A stretch of DNA of 64,000 nt from CAWBRT01 sp963814745. Lineage in GTDB: Bacteria; Acidobacteriota; Terriglobia; Terriglobales; Acidobacteriaceae. The notes under the pieces were generated by a model. It did not search any database, was not told where the DNA came from, and was given only the letters and a program-made list of their open reading frames with translations. Every line of letters begins with the position of its first letter. The stretch's first letter is position 1. Shown here piece by piece: positions 35,292-44,743 of the stretch. The stretch is taken from positions 368,553 through 432,552 of the forward strand of contig CAWFEA010000003.1 of assembly GCA_963814745.1 (NCBI GenBank), read 5' to 3'. The position numbers and the translations under genes were made by a program.

Positions 35292-36481
35292 ATGAAGCAA
35301 TTTTGGGGATACGCCCGCGAAGACGGAAAAGTGGGCGTAAGGAACTACGTTGCGGTTATACCTGCTGTGTTTTGCGCCAATACGGTAGTGCGGAGAATCG
35401 CTGACCAGGTCCAGGGCGCGGTGGCATTTCCCCACCCGCTCGGGTGCGGATACCCGGGTCCGGACCAAGCTCTGATAAACCACATCCTGACCCGACTCGC
35501 GAAGCACCCGAATATGGGGGCCGTACTTTTCGTCGGACTCGGGTGCGAGCGTGTGCGGGCCCGTGAGCTGGCACGCAGTTTAGGGGACATCAAGAAGCCG
35601 ACGGAGGTGCTTTCCATCCAGGAAGAGGGCGACAGCCTGAAAACCATTGAGAAAGGTTGTCAGATAGCGTCCAGAATGGCAGGGGAGTCTCAAAACAATC
35701 CCGAACGCTGGTCGGAATGGAACATTTGACGCTGGGGGTAAAGTGCGGCGGCACAGATGCCACCTCCGGTATCGCCGCGAATCCCGCTCTCGGCGTCGCC
35801 GCCGATTGCCTGGTCGGGTTGAATGGCACGGTGCTGCTGACTGAAATCACCGAACTGCTAGGTACAGAGCACATCATGGCCAGGCGCGCGGTTAATTCGG
35901 CCGTAGCCGCGAAAATCAACGCAGTTGTCAAACTAAACGAGCAGATTCTCCGGGTAATGAACTCCAACCCGGCGTTCAAGAAGTGGGATGCATTAATTTC
36001 GCCGGGTAATGCTGAAGGCGGCGTCAGCAATGTAATCGAGAAGGCGCTTGGTGGCTTGAAGAAAGCCGGGAGCGCTCCCTTTGCGGGCGTGGTGGATTAC
36101 GGCTCATCTCCTGACGGACGCGGTCTTTATTTAATGGATGGTCCGGGACATGATGGCGAGTCGACAACCGGATTGGCGTGCGCCGGGGCGCAGATCATTG
36201 TATTTACCACCGGGCGCGGAACGCCCTGTGGTTTCCCGGGTGTTCCGGTGATGAAGATCACCGGCAATTCGATCCTTTACGAGAAGATGAAAACCAATAT
36301 TGACTTTGATGCGGGGAGCATCATTGAGAGATCGACACCCATCGCGGAAGTCGGTAGGGCGCTGTTTGAGGAGATCGGTGAGATAGCCAGCGGAAGGCTG
36401 GTCAAAGCCGAAGTATTGGAGCATGAGGAGTTGTTCTGCATTTCGAGGGTTGTAAGTAAGGCCATGTATTGCCTCGCCTAA
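35292..36481 (+). CDS. UxaA/GarD-family sugar-acid dehydratase, frame-broken
   Basis: Two frames make one ~395-residue dehydratase of the altronate/galactarate family (large domain). Part one, from ATG 35292, is MKQFWGYAREDGKVGVRNYVAVIPAVFCANTVV ... HPLGCGYPG. Part two has LTLGVKCGGTDATSGIAANPALG, TEITELLGTEHIMARRA, and FTTGRGTPCGFPGVPVMKITGN. The break is near 35705-35720 (one base missing; NPERW is followed one frame over by GMEHLTLGVK). These enzymes remove water from C2/C3 of sugar acids in a Fe-dependent reaction. The small SAF-like N-terminal domain is absent and no separate gene for it is seen. Confidence 0.87.
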
Positions 36482-36557
36482 CACACAGGACGTCACACAG
36501 GTTAGCGGCGTATGTGTGGCATGGAAATACCATCGTGAGACCACGGGAGATCATGTC

Positions 36558-37931
36558 GTGAACGCTACAGCAGCCGTACTGAAGTCAAGACCCAGCCGAA
36601 TTCGCTGGCTGATCTGCTTTATGTTGTTTACCGCCACTATGATCAACTACGCGGACCGGGCCGCGCTCTCCATTGCAGGGGCGCCATTATCGAAGGAACT
36701 TCACCTCGATCCGGTGGCGATGGGATACATATTTTCCGCGTTCGCCTGGTCGTATGTAATTGGCCAGCTGCCTGGCGGATGGCTGCCGGATCGTTTCGGC
36801 TCGAAGCGGGTATATGGACTGAGCCTCATCTTTTGGTCGTTGTTTACCGTTGGCCAGGGATTGATAGGAACTTCTTTTTCCATTACCGCAGCGGTCATTG
36901 CGCTGTTTAGCCTGCGCTTTCTCCTGGGGTTGGCCGAATCGCCCGCCATGCCGGCCGACGTCCGCATCGTAGCTGCCTGGTTCCCGGCATCTGAGCGCGG
37001 TACGGCTACGCAAATCTTCAACACCTCTCAATACTTCGCAACCGTGCTATTCGCGCCCATCGTGGGCTGGATAACGTATGCCTATGGCTGGAGGTACGTG
37101 TTTATCTTCATGGGCTCGATAGGCCTGCTATTTTCCATTCCTTGGTTCAAGATCATCTGCGGCCCCAGAGAACATCCCCGCGTAAACCAGGCCGAGCTCG
37201 ATTACGTGGAGCGTGGCGGCGCTCTGATCAATTTGGACCAGCGCAAGAAAGCCGCCAGCGGGCCTGGCCTTCCGACGTGGTGGTGTCTCAAGCAATTGCT
37301 CTCAAGCCGCATGATGTTAGGCATATGCGTTGGCCAGTGCTGTATTACAACGCTTACCTACTTTTTCCTGACCTGGTTTCCGATATACCTGATTCGCGGA
37401 CGCGGCATGTCAATCCTGAAGGCGGGCTTTGCCGCGACGGTTCCAGCGCTGTTCGGGTTTTGCGGCGGTATTTTGGGCGGCATGTTTTCGGATTACTTGC
37501 TTAAAAGGGGTTGTTCGCTGACCTTTGCAAGGAAAGCTCCGATTGTCGTCGGGCTGCTTTTGTCGGTGAGCATGATCATCTGCAATTATGTGGATGCCCC
37601 CTGGGTGGTTGTGGCCATAATGGCTGTGGCCTTTTTCGGAAAAGGGCTCGGGGCCCAGGGCTTCGTGGTAGTGGCTGACGCGTCACCGAAAGAAATTGTT
37701 GGGCTCAGCGGTGGTTTGTTCAACGTGTTCAGCAATATCGCCGGGATTACTACGCCAATTATTATCGGCTACATCCTGAGAGGTACCGGATCATTTAATG
37801 GCGCCCTGATTTTTGTCGGTGCTAACGCGTTAGGCGCCGTGCTCTGCTATGTCTTAGTCGTGGGTGAAATAAAACGCCTGGAACTGAAGAGCTTACCTCA
37901 ATACCGCGCTAGCGCCGCCGGGGCAACCTAG
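36558..37931 (+). CDS. MFS transporter, glucarate/galactarate (GudP-like)
   Basis: A ~457-residue 12-helix MFS permease. The region INYADRAALSIAGAPLSKEL, then GYIFSAFAWSYVIGQLPGGWLPDRFGSKRVY, closely resembles GudP/GarP hexarate importers. The start is placed at GTG 36558, with GGGAG nine bases upstream; an earlier GTG (36516) lacks a site. It follows the UxaA-type dehydratase gene by 76 bp on the same strand, so uptake and first catabolic step are probably co-expressed. Confidence 0.9.
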   Translation: MNATAAVLKSRPSRIRWLICFMLFTATMINYADRAALSIAGAPLSKELHLDPVAMGYIFSAFAWSYVIGQLPGGWLPDRFGSKRVYGLSLIFWSLFTVGQGLIGTSFSITAAVIALFSLRFLLGLAESPAMPADVRIVAAWFPASERGTATQIFNTSQYFATVLFAPIVGWITYAYGWRYVFIFMGSIGLLFSIPWFKIICGPREHPRVNQAELDYVERGGALINLDQRKKAASGPGLPTWWCLKQLLSSRMMLGICVGQCCITTLTYFFLTWFPIYLIRGRGMSILKAGFAATVPALFGFCGGILGGMFSDYLLKRGCSLTFARKAPIVVGLLLSVSMIICNYVDAPWVVVAIMAVAFFGKGLGAQGFVVVADASPKEIVGLSGGLFNVFSNIAGITTPIIIGYILRGTGSFNGALIFVGANALGAVLCYVLVVGEIKRLELKSLPQYRASAAGAT

Positions 37932-37966
37932 AGCGTGTTTCAACCCCCCGGCTTTTAGAGGAATGC

Positions 37967-38830
37967 TAGAACCAGTCTCATAAATCCCCGCTGGCCGTGA
38001 AACGTGGCACTCTGGGTGTGCTCTGGAATGCTCCGTTCCCACCATGCAGGGACGTTGGGAATTAACGGACGAACAATGGCAACTGATCGAGCCGATCTTG
38101 CGGCCGGCACGACGGGCCGACAACCGAGGCCGTCCATGGCACGATACTCGGGCTGTGCTGAACGGCGTACTGTGGGTGCTGGGCACCGGAGCCCAGTGGC
38201 GCGAAATGCCCGAGAAATATCCGCCGTTCCAGACCTGCCATCGCCGATTCCAGCAGTGGGTGCGCGGCGGAAAGCTGGAGAAGGCGCTGCAACGGTTAGC
38301 ACGGTACCTGCACGAGCGAGGACAGTTGAACCTCGATGAGGCGTTCGTGGACGCTACCTTCGCCAGCGCCAAAAAAGGGGGCTTGCGGTCGGTCCCACCC
38401 GGCGCGGCAAGGGCACGAAGATCATCGCTATCGCCGCTAGTAACAGTCTTCCTCTCGCCGTATCTGTCAACAGCGCTTCGCCAGCCGAGTGCCAGCTTGT
38501 GGAACAGGTTCTTGGGGGAAGCTTCCTCAACCAACTCCCCGCCCGCCTCATCGGCGACAAAGCGTACGACTCGGACGCGCTCGACGAAAAGCTTGCCGAC
38601 CAATACCGCATTGAACTGATTGCCCCGAATCGGCAGCGCCGGAGCCAGACCCAAGACGGTCGCCCGCTGCGCCGTTATCGCAGGCGCTGGAAAGTAGAAC
38701 GGCTGTTTGCCTGGATGCACAAGTTTCGCCGTCTGGTCGTGCGATGGGAATACCACATCGACAACTTTCTCGGCTTCGTGCACCTTGCTTGTCTCCATCT
38801 GCTGCTTAACCATTTATGAGACCGCTTCTA
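37967..38830 (+). mobile_element. IS5-family (IS427-type) insertion sequence, copy A
   Basis: An 864-bp element with inverted ends (TAGAACCAGTCTCATAAAT at left; 17 of 19 match at right) lying within CTAG at both ends. A second copy of equal length sits inverted at 42978-43841. The two differ at only a few positions. Confidence 0.9.
38044..38819 (+). CDS. IS5-family transposase (two frames, -1 frameshift)
   Basis: DDE transposase. Frame one, from ATG 38044, has WELTDEQWQLIEPIL, GRPWHDTRAVLNGVLWVLGTGAQWREMP and the first Asp in LDEAFVDATFASAKKGG. Frame two continues LAVGPTRRGKGTKIIAIA ... LIGDKAYDSDAL (second Asp) ... RRYRRRWKVERLFAWMHKFRRL (Glu). The frames meet at A6G5 (38371-38381), a C-AAA-AAA-G slippery site for -1 shifting. 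This is common in IS427-type elements, so the break is probably programmed. Confidence 0.9.
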
Positions 38831-38840
38831 GGCCCCTCGG

Positions 38841-38965
38841 GGGCTAAAGTGTCTGCGTGAGAACTAGAATTTGTGGCCGCATGTTGTGATCAGCTCGTCC
38901 GCGAACCGCAATATATTGGGGCGAGAGCACCTCGAAAACGAGTTCTCACGCACACACTAAAGCCC
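38841..38965. repeat. 125-bp MITE-like element with 25-bp inverted repeats
   Basis: The ends 38841-38865 (begins GGGCTAAAGTGTCTGCG) and 38941-38965 match as inverted repeats at 22 of 25 positions. The 75-bp centre is non-coding. It lies between IS5 copy A and the IS110 element, adjoining both. It may be a small non-autonomous transposon or the paired ends of a deleted element. Confidence 0.65.
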
Positions 38966-39000
38966 GCATTTCTTCTGGTTCTGAACGGCATGTTGTCGCA

Positions 39001-40146
39001 AAACTGATTGGATAAGGGCGAAGGCTTCAACCGATCAGGTACCTTGGTGATGCGAGGACCAAGAGCGCCTGGGTCAGGAGAAGCCTTCATGATCATTGTA
39101 GGGTGTGATTTCCATCCCAACTGGCAACAAGTGGCAGTTTTTGACAACGAGACCGGAGAAATTACGGAGCCAAGGTTAACCAACGGAAACGGAGAAGCGG
39201 AACGATTCTATCGCCAGCTTCCCGTTCCTTCCCGAATCGGGTTGGAAGCCTGCGGCAACAGTCAGTGGTTCATCGATCTGTTGCAGCAGTTAGGGCACGA
39301 GCTGTGGATTGGAGATGCGGCGCAGATCCGCGCTAGCTATGTACGCAAACAGAAGACCGATCGACGCGATGCGGCTCATATTCTGCGGCTGTTACGGGAA
39401 GAGCGGTTTCCGCGGCTATGGACGCCTACGCGCGAACAGCGCGATCAACGCCAGTTGCTGATTCACCGGCACAAGTTGGTGGAGCTGCGCACGCGGGTGA
39501 AGAACGGCTTACAGCACTTGATGCTGAACCGTGGAGTGCAAAAGAAACGCAAGCTATGGAGCCAAGCCGGACAGGAGGCATTGCGCGAACTACCTCTGGA
39601 AGGCTGGGCCGCCCACCGGCGGGAGGACTTGCTGCAACTTCTGGCTAGCCTGAATGAGCAGATTGGGAAGCTGGATGAGGCCGTGGAGTCGGCCGCCCAG
39701 CAAGATCCGGAGGCGCGACTGCTGATGACGCAACCTGGCGTGGGATCCATCACCTCGTTGGCTCTTGTGCTGACGATCGGGGACGCACAGCGTTTTGCGC
39801 GCAGCGAACAAGTCGCCAGCTATCTGGGATTGATTCCCCGCGAGCGCAGCTCGGGCGGGAAACAACATCTGGGTGGGATCAGTAAACAAGGCAATCGATT
39901 TATGCGCACCTTGCTGGTAGAAGCGGCGCAGATCGCTGTCTTCCATGACGAAGGATTACATCAGCAGTACGCTCACCGCTGCCATCGAATGCCCAAGGGA
40001 GTAGCTAAGGTGGCAGCGGCGCGAAAATTAGCCGTACGACTCTACTGGATGCTGCGTACCCATACGGGGTATCCGGAGATCGTTCGCATCGAGAGCAACC
40101 CGGGAAAAGCCCTGGTCAGCCCAAGCTAGACCGAAAAACTGATTGG
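39001..40146 (+). mobile_element. IS110-family insertion sequence
   Basis: The transposase gene is flanked by an 11-bp direct repeat, aaactgattgg (39001-39011 and 40136-40146). IS110 elements lack long inverted repeats and carry short core repeats, so this may mark the element ends, although exact borders are uncertain. Known IS110 elements express a guide (bridge) RNA from a flanking non-coding end; the upstream end here is only ~77 bp, so a guide region would more likely be in the downstream sequence. Confidence 0.6.
39089..40129 (+). CDS. IS110-family transposase
   Basis: A 346-residue DEDD-type recombinase starting at ATG 39089. The N-terminal RuvC-like domain has Asp in IIVGCDFHP, Glu in RIGLEACGN and the Asp pair in KQKTDRRDAAHI. 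The C-terminal Tnp domain has LLMTQPGVGSITSLALVLTIGD, YLGLIPRERSSGGKQHLGGISKQGN with the catalytic Ser region, and LVEAAQIA. Length and motifs are complete, so it may be functional. Confidence 0.93.
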   Translation: MIIVGCDFHPNWQQVAVFDNETGEITEPRLTNGNGEAERFYRQLPVPSRIGLEACGNSQWFIDLLQQLGHELWIGDAAQIRASYVRKQKTDRRDAAHILRLLREERFPRLWTPTREQRDQRQLLIHRHKLVELRTRVKNGLQHLMLNRGVQKKRKLWSQAGQEALRELPLEGWAAHRREDLLQLLASLNEQIGKLDEAVESAAQQDPEARLLMTQPGVGSITSLALVLTIGDAQRFARSEQVASYLGLIPRERSSGGKQHLGGISKQGNRFMRTLLVEAAQIAVFHDEGLHQQYAHRCHRMPKGVAKVAAARKLAVRLYWMLRTHTGYPEIVRIESNPGKALVSPS

Positions 40147-40836
40147 GAGCTCTCGCATCTAGCAGGGCCCATGCAAAAGACGGCGCGAAAAACACGCGCC
40201 TTGGAAATCGCCAATACGATTTCCACTTTCGCACCGGCCCGACGACGGCTGGATGTTCGCATAGAAGAATCATGGCTGCCGTACAGGCCGCATCGATGGT
40301 TAGTGGCACGATCCACCGTAAGGTGATTCAGCGTGATGCTCGGAGTTCTTGGTCCTCAACCAGTTCTGGTCAATCACGCGGTGCAAAACACCGGAGCGGA
40401 GAAGTTTGTCCTTGACACAGCCTTCGCCCTTATCGAGGGCTTATCTAAAAGTGCGAAGCCGGGCTGCTGTTCTCGGCATTCTGGGCGGATGACGTTAGTG
40501 CTTTATCGGAGGCGCGCTTTCGCAAGGTGATGGCGGCACGCGCTGTTGCGGCGCGCGTTCGATAAAGCCGTCAGAAGGAAGCCGCTGGCGCGGCGGACGC
40601 GGGCCTTATGGGTTTTGAATGCAGCGCAGGAGGCATTCGGGATGGGTTGAACCCTGCTGGGCTTGTGATCTGAGAGGCAAGTTCGGGGACCAGAAGCGGG
40701 ACAGGTGGCTGAGGCGAGAAGGCAGTCGCTTGCGAGACCAGCAAAGTCGTGGGCAGACGCGATCGCTTGCGGTTGCGAGACACACGAAGGCTGAGCGTGG
40801 TGAACGCGCGGAGTGTTCGAGCTGGGATCGATGGCG
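40130..40836. other. Non-coding ends of IS110 and IS91 modules
   Basis: About 700 bp with no supported gene. The left part is the downstream flank of IS110. The right part (from ~40480) includes a 34-bp palindromic repeat unit (40567-40600) and sequence beyond the IS91 transposase stop, where the element end would lie. Confidence 0.4.
40567..40600 (-). repeat. Dispersed stem-loop repeat, copy a
   Basis: The reverse complement (GCGTCCGCCGCGCCAGCGGC, then TTCCTTCTGACGGC) nearly matches copy b at 43842-43875, differing at three positions. The pair forms inverted boundaries around the IS91 module plus IS5 copy B. The core GCCGC/GCGGC folds into a stem. Confidence 0.6.
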
Positions 40837-42027
40837 TCATGCGGCGGTCGTGACCAGAAGCGGTGGTGAACGGAGTTGCGTCTGGGACGCAAAGAGTCTC
40901 TCGATAACGACCATGGAACCGCCGCACTTGGGGCAGGACCAAAGGGGACGAGGCTCCTTCTGGGTGGATGTTTGTGACATCACGTCCGGCGGATGGGTGC
41001 CCAGTACTTTAAAACAGAGCGGCAGGAGGGCGGAGCGTCGGCGGTTGGCGAGATAGCCAAAGTTGCGGATGCGGACAAAGCCGCGCGGCAAGACATGGAG
41101 CAGAAAGCCTCGCAGAAACTCCTGGTGCGAGAGGCGCATGCGTTTCTGTTTGTTGTTGTGCGCAGAGTCTCGCCAGCGAAAGGTCACTTGGCCGTTGGCG
41201 AACGAGATGAGGCGGTGATTGGAGATGGCCACGCGATGGGTGTAACGGCCCAGATACTGGAGCACATGCTCGGGGCCTCCGAAGGGTGGTTTGCCATAGA
41301 CGACCCAGTCCTTTCGAAACAGGGGGCGAAGCCAGGCAGCGAAGATCTTAGGCTGAGCGAGGAACGATAGATCGCCCGAGAAGTGGAGTTGTTCGTGCTG
41401 GAAAGCGTGCTTGAGGCCGGCGACGAACTTGCCGCGGAATCCACGTCGAAGCACCTGAATGGGGAGAAAGAAGTGAGAACGGGATCGGATCCAGTGGGTG
41501 TGATCGAGTGAGAGACCTCCGGCAGGGATCACACAGGGTACGTGGGGATGCAGTCCGAGCTTTTGATTCCAGGTGTGCAGCACGCTGAAGAAACCGATCG
41601 CTGCGCCGAGATGTCTGGGGTCGCGGGCTACTTGGAGAAGCGTTTCTGCACTGGCGCGGAGTAGGAGATCGTAGATGATCTTCTTGTTCTGCAGGGCCAA
41701 GGGCGCCAGTTGCGAAGGCAGAGTCAAGACCACATGGACGTAACGCGAGGGAAGAAGTTCGCGGCGACGCGCTTCGAGCCAGCGCTCGCGGGCTGCGGTC
41801 TGACACTTTGGACAGTGTCGATTGCGACAGCTGTTGTACGAGTTGGTGGCGCGATGTCCGCAGCGGGTGCACTCATCGATATGGCCACCGAGAGCCGCCG
41901 TGCGACAGCGGGCAATGGCCAGCAGGACTTTGATGTGCGGCCAGCGTATCCACCGGCGATTGCGCTCGACGAAAGCAGTTCCTGCAGTGCGGATCAAATC
42001 GGCCAGTTCCAGGAGCGGCCGACTCAT
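40837..42027 (-). CDS. IS91-family transposase (HUH/Y2-type)
   Basis: A 396-residue rolling-circle transposase. The N-terminal zinc-binding domain is CTRCGHRATNSYNSCRNRHCPKCQ, then RRRELLPSRYVHVVLTLPSQL, the HUH motif LHPHVPCVIPAGG, and a C-terminal catalytic Tyr region YLGRYTHRVAISNHRL. IS91 elements move single-stranded DNA from an ori end to a ter end without target duplication and can carry adjacent genes. It is transcribed with the recombinase gene immediately upstream (3 bp between them). Confidence 0.92.
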   Translation of the reverse strand: MSRPLLELADLIRTAGTAFVERNRRWIRWPHIKVLLAIARCRTAALGGHIDECTRCGHRATNSYNSCRNRHCPKCQTAARERWLEARRRELLPSRYVHVVLTLPSQLAPLALQNKKIIYDLLLRASAETLLQVARDPRHLGAAIGFFSVLHTWNQKLGLHPHVPCVIPAGGLSLDHTHWIRSRSHFFLPIQVLRRGFRGKFVAGLKHAFQHEQLHFSGDLSFLAQPKIFAAWLRPLFRKDWVVYGKPPFGGPEHVLQYLGRYTHRVAISNHRLISFANGQVTFRWRDSAHNNKQKRMRLSHQEFLRGFLLHVLPRGFVRIRNFGYLANRRRSALLPLCFKVLGTHPPDVMSQTSTQKEPRPLWSCPKCGGSMVVIERLFASQTQLRSPPLLVTTAA

Positions 42028-42030
42028 CTG

Positions 42031-42906
42031 CTACTCCTTCTGCGGCGACCAAGCTTTCAACGGGAGCGCGTCCAAGGGACTGGCGGTGGCGTGCAGGTGA
42101 CGTTGCGAAAGATGGAGGTAGATGGCAGTTTTTTTCAGATCGTGATGGCCTAGCAGAATCTGAATAGTGTAGAGGTCGGCTCCAGCTTCCAGTAGATGGG
42201 TGGCGAAGCAGTGGCGAAGCACGTGGGGATAGACCTGTTTCTTGATGCCGGCGCGCCGGGCCGCTTCCTGGCAGGCGTTGCGCGGTGTCTTGGTATCGAT
42301 AGGCTGCTCCCCGCTGTGCCATCGGTTGCCGGGAAACAGCCAGAGGCCGGACTTTCTTCGTGATCGCAGCCAGTGCGAGCGAAGTTCTTCGAGCAGTTTG
42401 GAACTGAGCATTACATCCCGATCCTGGCGCCCTTTGCCGCCTTGAATGTGAATCACCATTCGTCGGCTATCGATATCGCCGATCTTCAGGCGAGTCAGCT
42501 CAGCGTTGCGGATCCCGGTAGCGTAGAGGGTCATCAGCAGGGTGCGATGGAAAGGCGTGGAGGCGGCGTCGATGAGCTGCGCCACTTCTTCCTGGCAGAG
42601 GATCGTCGGCAGGCGGTGGTTCTTCTTGGGATAGGGAGTGTCGGCAATGCTCCAGGGCTTTTTGAGCGTCTGGATATAGAAAAAGCGCAAGGCACACAGA
42701 TGGGTCGTTACCGAATCGGGTGACAACTTCCGTTTCGTGAACAGGTAAGCTTGATACTCGCGAATGTGCTGCGGTCCCAAACGATCGGGAGAGCAGTGAA
42801 AGTGCCGGGCAAAAGCTTCGACCTTGCGGACGTAGTAGCCGATGGTGGCTTCAGAGTAATTCCGACGCTGGAGTTCCTCCAGCATGATCTGGCGTAGATG
42901 GGTCAC
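42031..42906 (-). CDS. Tyrosine recombinase associated with IS91
   Basis: A ~291-residue XerC/D-like integrase. The start is set at GTG 42906 because AGGAGG lies five bases upstream; the frame extends to another GTG at 42927. Catalytic residues: Arg in YATGIRNAELTRL, His/Arg in HVLRHCFATHLLEAGA, His and Tyr in LGHHDLKKTAIYLHLS. IS91-like elements with an attached int gene are known, but the role of this recombinase in movement is unsettled. The two genes form an operon. Confidence 0.9.
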   Translation of the reverse strand: MTHLRQIMLEELQRRNYSEATIGYYVRKVEAFARHFHCSPDRLGPQHIREYQAYLFTKRKLSPDSVTTHLCALRFFYIQTLKKPWSIADTPYPKKNHRLPTILCQEEVAQLIDAASTPFHRTLLMTLYATGIRNAELTRLKIGDIDSRRMVIHIQGGKGRQDRDVMLSSKLLEELRSHWLRSRRKSGLWLFPGNRWHSGEQPIDTKTPRNACQEAARRAGIKKQVYPHVLRHCFATHLLEAGADLYTIQILLGHHDLKKTAIYLHLSQRHLHATASPLDALPLKAWSPQKE

Positions 42907-42977
42907 AGGAACCTCCTTGTGACCCACAATTTACAAGAAGGTGTGTACCGCAACTGCTGCTGGCATCACCCACGCGG

Positions 42978-43841
42978 TAGAAGCGGTCTCATAAATGGTT
43001 GAGCAGCAGATGGAGACAAGCAAGGTGCACGAAGCCGAGAAAGTTGTCGATGTGGTATTCCCATCGCACGACCAGACGGCGAAACTTGTGCATCCAGGCA
43101 AACAGCCGTTCTACTTTCCAGCGCCTGCGATAACGGCGCAGCGGGCGACCGTCTTGGGTCTGGCTCCGGCGCTGCCGATTCGGGGCAATCAGTTCAATGC
43201 GGTATTGGTCGGCAAGCTTTTCGTCGAGCGCGTCCGAGTCGTACGCTTTGTCGCCGATGAGGCGGGCGGGGAGTTGGTTGAGGAAGCTTCCCCCAAGAAC
43301 CTGTTCCACAAGCTGGCACTCGGCTGGCGAAGCGCTGTCAACAGATACGGCGAGAGGAAGACTGTTACTAGCGGCGATAGCGATGATCTTCGTGCCCTTG
43401 CCGCGCCGGGTGGGACCGACCGCAAGCCCCCTTTTTTGGCGCTGGCGAAGGTAGCGTCCACGAACGCCTCATCGAGGTTCAACTGTCCTCGCTCGTGCAG
43501 GTACCGTGCTAACCGTTGCAGCGCCTTCTCCAGCTTTCCGCCGCGCACCCACTGCTGGAATCGGCGATGGCAGGTCTGGAACGGCGGATATTTCTCGGGC
43601 ATTTCGCGCCACTGGGCTCCGGTGCCCAGCACCCACAGTACGCCGTTCAGCACAGCCCGAGTATCGTGCCATGGACGGCCTCGGTTGTCGGCCCGTCGTG
43701 CCGGCCGCAAGATCGGCTCGATCAGTTGCCATTGTTCGTCCGTTAATTCCCAACGTCCCTGCATGGTGGGAACGGAGCATTCCAGAGCACACCCAGAGTG
43801 CCACGTTTCACGGCCAGCGGGGATTTATGAGACTGGTTCTA
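42978..43841 (-). mobile_element. IS5-family insertion sequence, copy B
   Basis: An 864-bp inverted copy of the element at 37967-38830, with the same inverted ends within CTAG-like borders. The pair in opposite orientation frames the 4.1 kb between them, so inversion by homologous recombination is possible. Its right end abuts repeat copy b. Confidence 0.9.
42989..43764 (-). CDS. IS5-family transposase, copy B (-1 frameshift)
   Basis: The translation matches copy A apart from two substitutions (for example the C-terminal MVEQQ/MVKQQ difference seen on the opposite strand, and one change in the middle). The A6G5 slippery site and the DDE residues are retained in the same arrangement. Confidence 0.9.
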
Positions 43842-43875
43842 GCGTCCGCCGCACCAGCGGCTTCGTTCTGACGGG
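43842..43875 (+). repeat. Dispersed stem-loop repeat, copy b
   Basis: GCGTCCGCCGCACCAGCGGC followed by TTCGTTCTGACGGG. Its first 26 bases are identical to copy c (52715-52740) and it pairs as an inverted repeat with copy a (40567-40600). GCCGC-ACCA-GCGGC forms a compact stem-loop followed by T-rich sequence, a terminator-like form. Confidence 0.65.
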
Positions 43876-43995
43876 CTACTCGGAAGCATTCCGTCTTTGA
43901 CAAGGATGGTGTCCTTTCGGCAAGGCTGCGTGACTCCGCTTGTCATAGTTGATAGGGTCGGTCTTACGCCCCAGCGAGGGTAAGGAGGACCGACG

Positions 43996-44396
43996 ATGGC
44001 CAGGCGATCAGCTATTCCGGTGGGAATGCGGAAGGTTCACGGACGCTTCGAACGGTGGCGGAAGTCGCATACTGGCTGCTTACCGATTCCAGAGCGCCTA
44101 TGGTGGGCGGCGGCGGAGTTGGCCAAAGAGCATGGCGTTTGTCGGACGGCACAAGTTCTACGTTTGGAGTACGGCAAGCTGAAACGGCTGGCCGGAAGGG
44201 CCGATCGAGTCTCACGCTCAACCACGTCGAGACCACCACGAACATCTTTTGTGGAACTGGTGACACCGCAGACAATCGGTGTATCGGAGTGCGTTATCGA
44301 ACTGGAAGGGCCGCGTGGAAAGGTACGCATTCAGTGGAAAGGAACTACCGCGCCTGATCTGGCCGGGCTAGCCGGGCGTTGTGGGAATCGGCATGA
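43996..44396 (+). pseudogene. IS66 tnpA, frame-broken at its 3' end
   Basis: The small HTH-type first gene of an IS66 element (RRSAIPVGMRKVHGRFERWRKS ... LPIPERLWWAAAELAKEHGV ... VSECVIELEGPRGKVRIQWKG). Near 44372 the natural end ALWESA-stop is one frame off, giving a short altered tail in the reading frame from 43996. The native stop would overlap the tnpB ATG (ATGA at 44393). Confidence 0.75.
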
Positions 44397-44743
44397 TCCA
44401 AGTCACGCCGCACATGCGCATCCTGGTGGCGGTCGAAGCCGTGGATTTCCGTAACGGGATTGATGGTCTGGCCAAGGTGTGCAAGCAAGAACTGAAGGCG
44501 GACCCGTTTTCAGGAGTGTTATTCGTTTTCCGGAATCGCCGCCGGACCGCCGTGAAAATTCTTTGCTATGACTCGCAAGGGTTCTGGCTATGCCAAAAGC
44601 GCCTTTCGACCGGACGTTTTCGTTTTTGGCCGGCTCAGGCAACGGAAGTGACCCAAGGGGTAGCCGCGCACCAGCTCCAGGTGCTGCTCCTGGGCGGCGA
44701 TCCGACGTCGGCTAAAGTTCCACCCGCCTGGCGTCCGCTGTCG
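44393..44743 (+). pseudogene. IS66 tnpB, truncated at 3' end by deletion
   Basis: IS66 orf2 protein from ATG 44393: MIQVTPHMRILVAVEAVDF, then RNGIDGLAKVCKQELKADP, LFVFRNRRRTAVKILCYDSQGFWLC, RFRFWPAQA. The gene is nearly complete, but near 44735-44745 the sequence jumps into the middle of tnpC. The normal stop and the tnpC start are gone. Confidence 0.75.
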
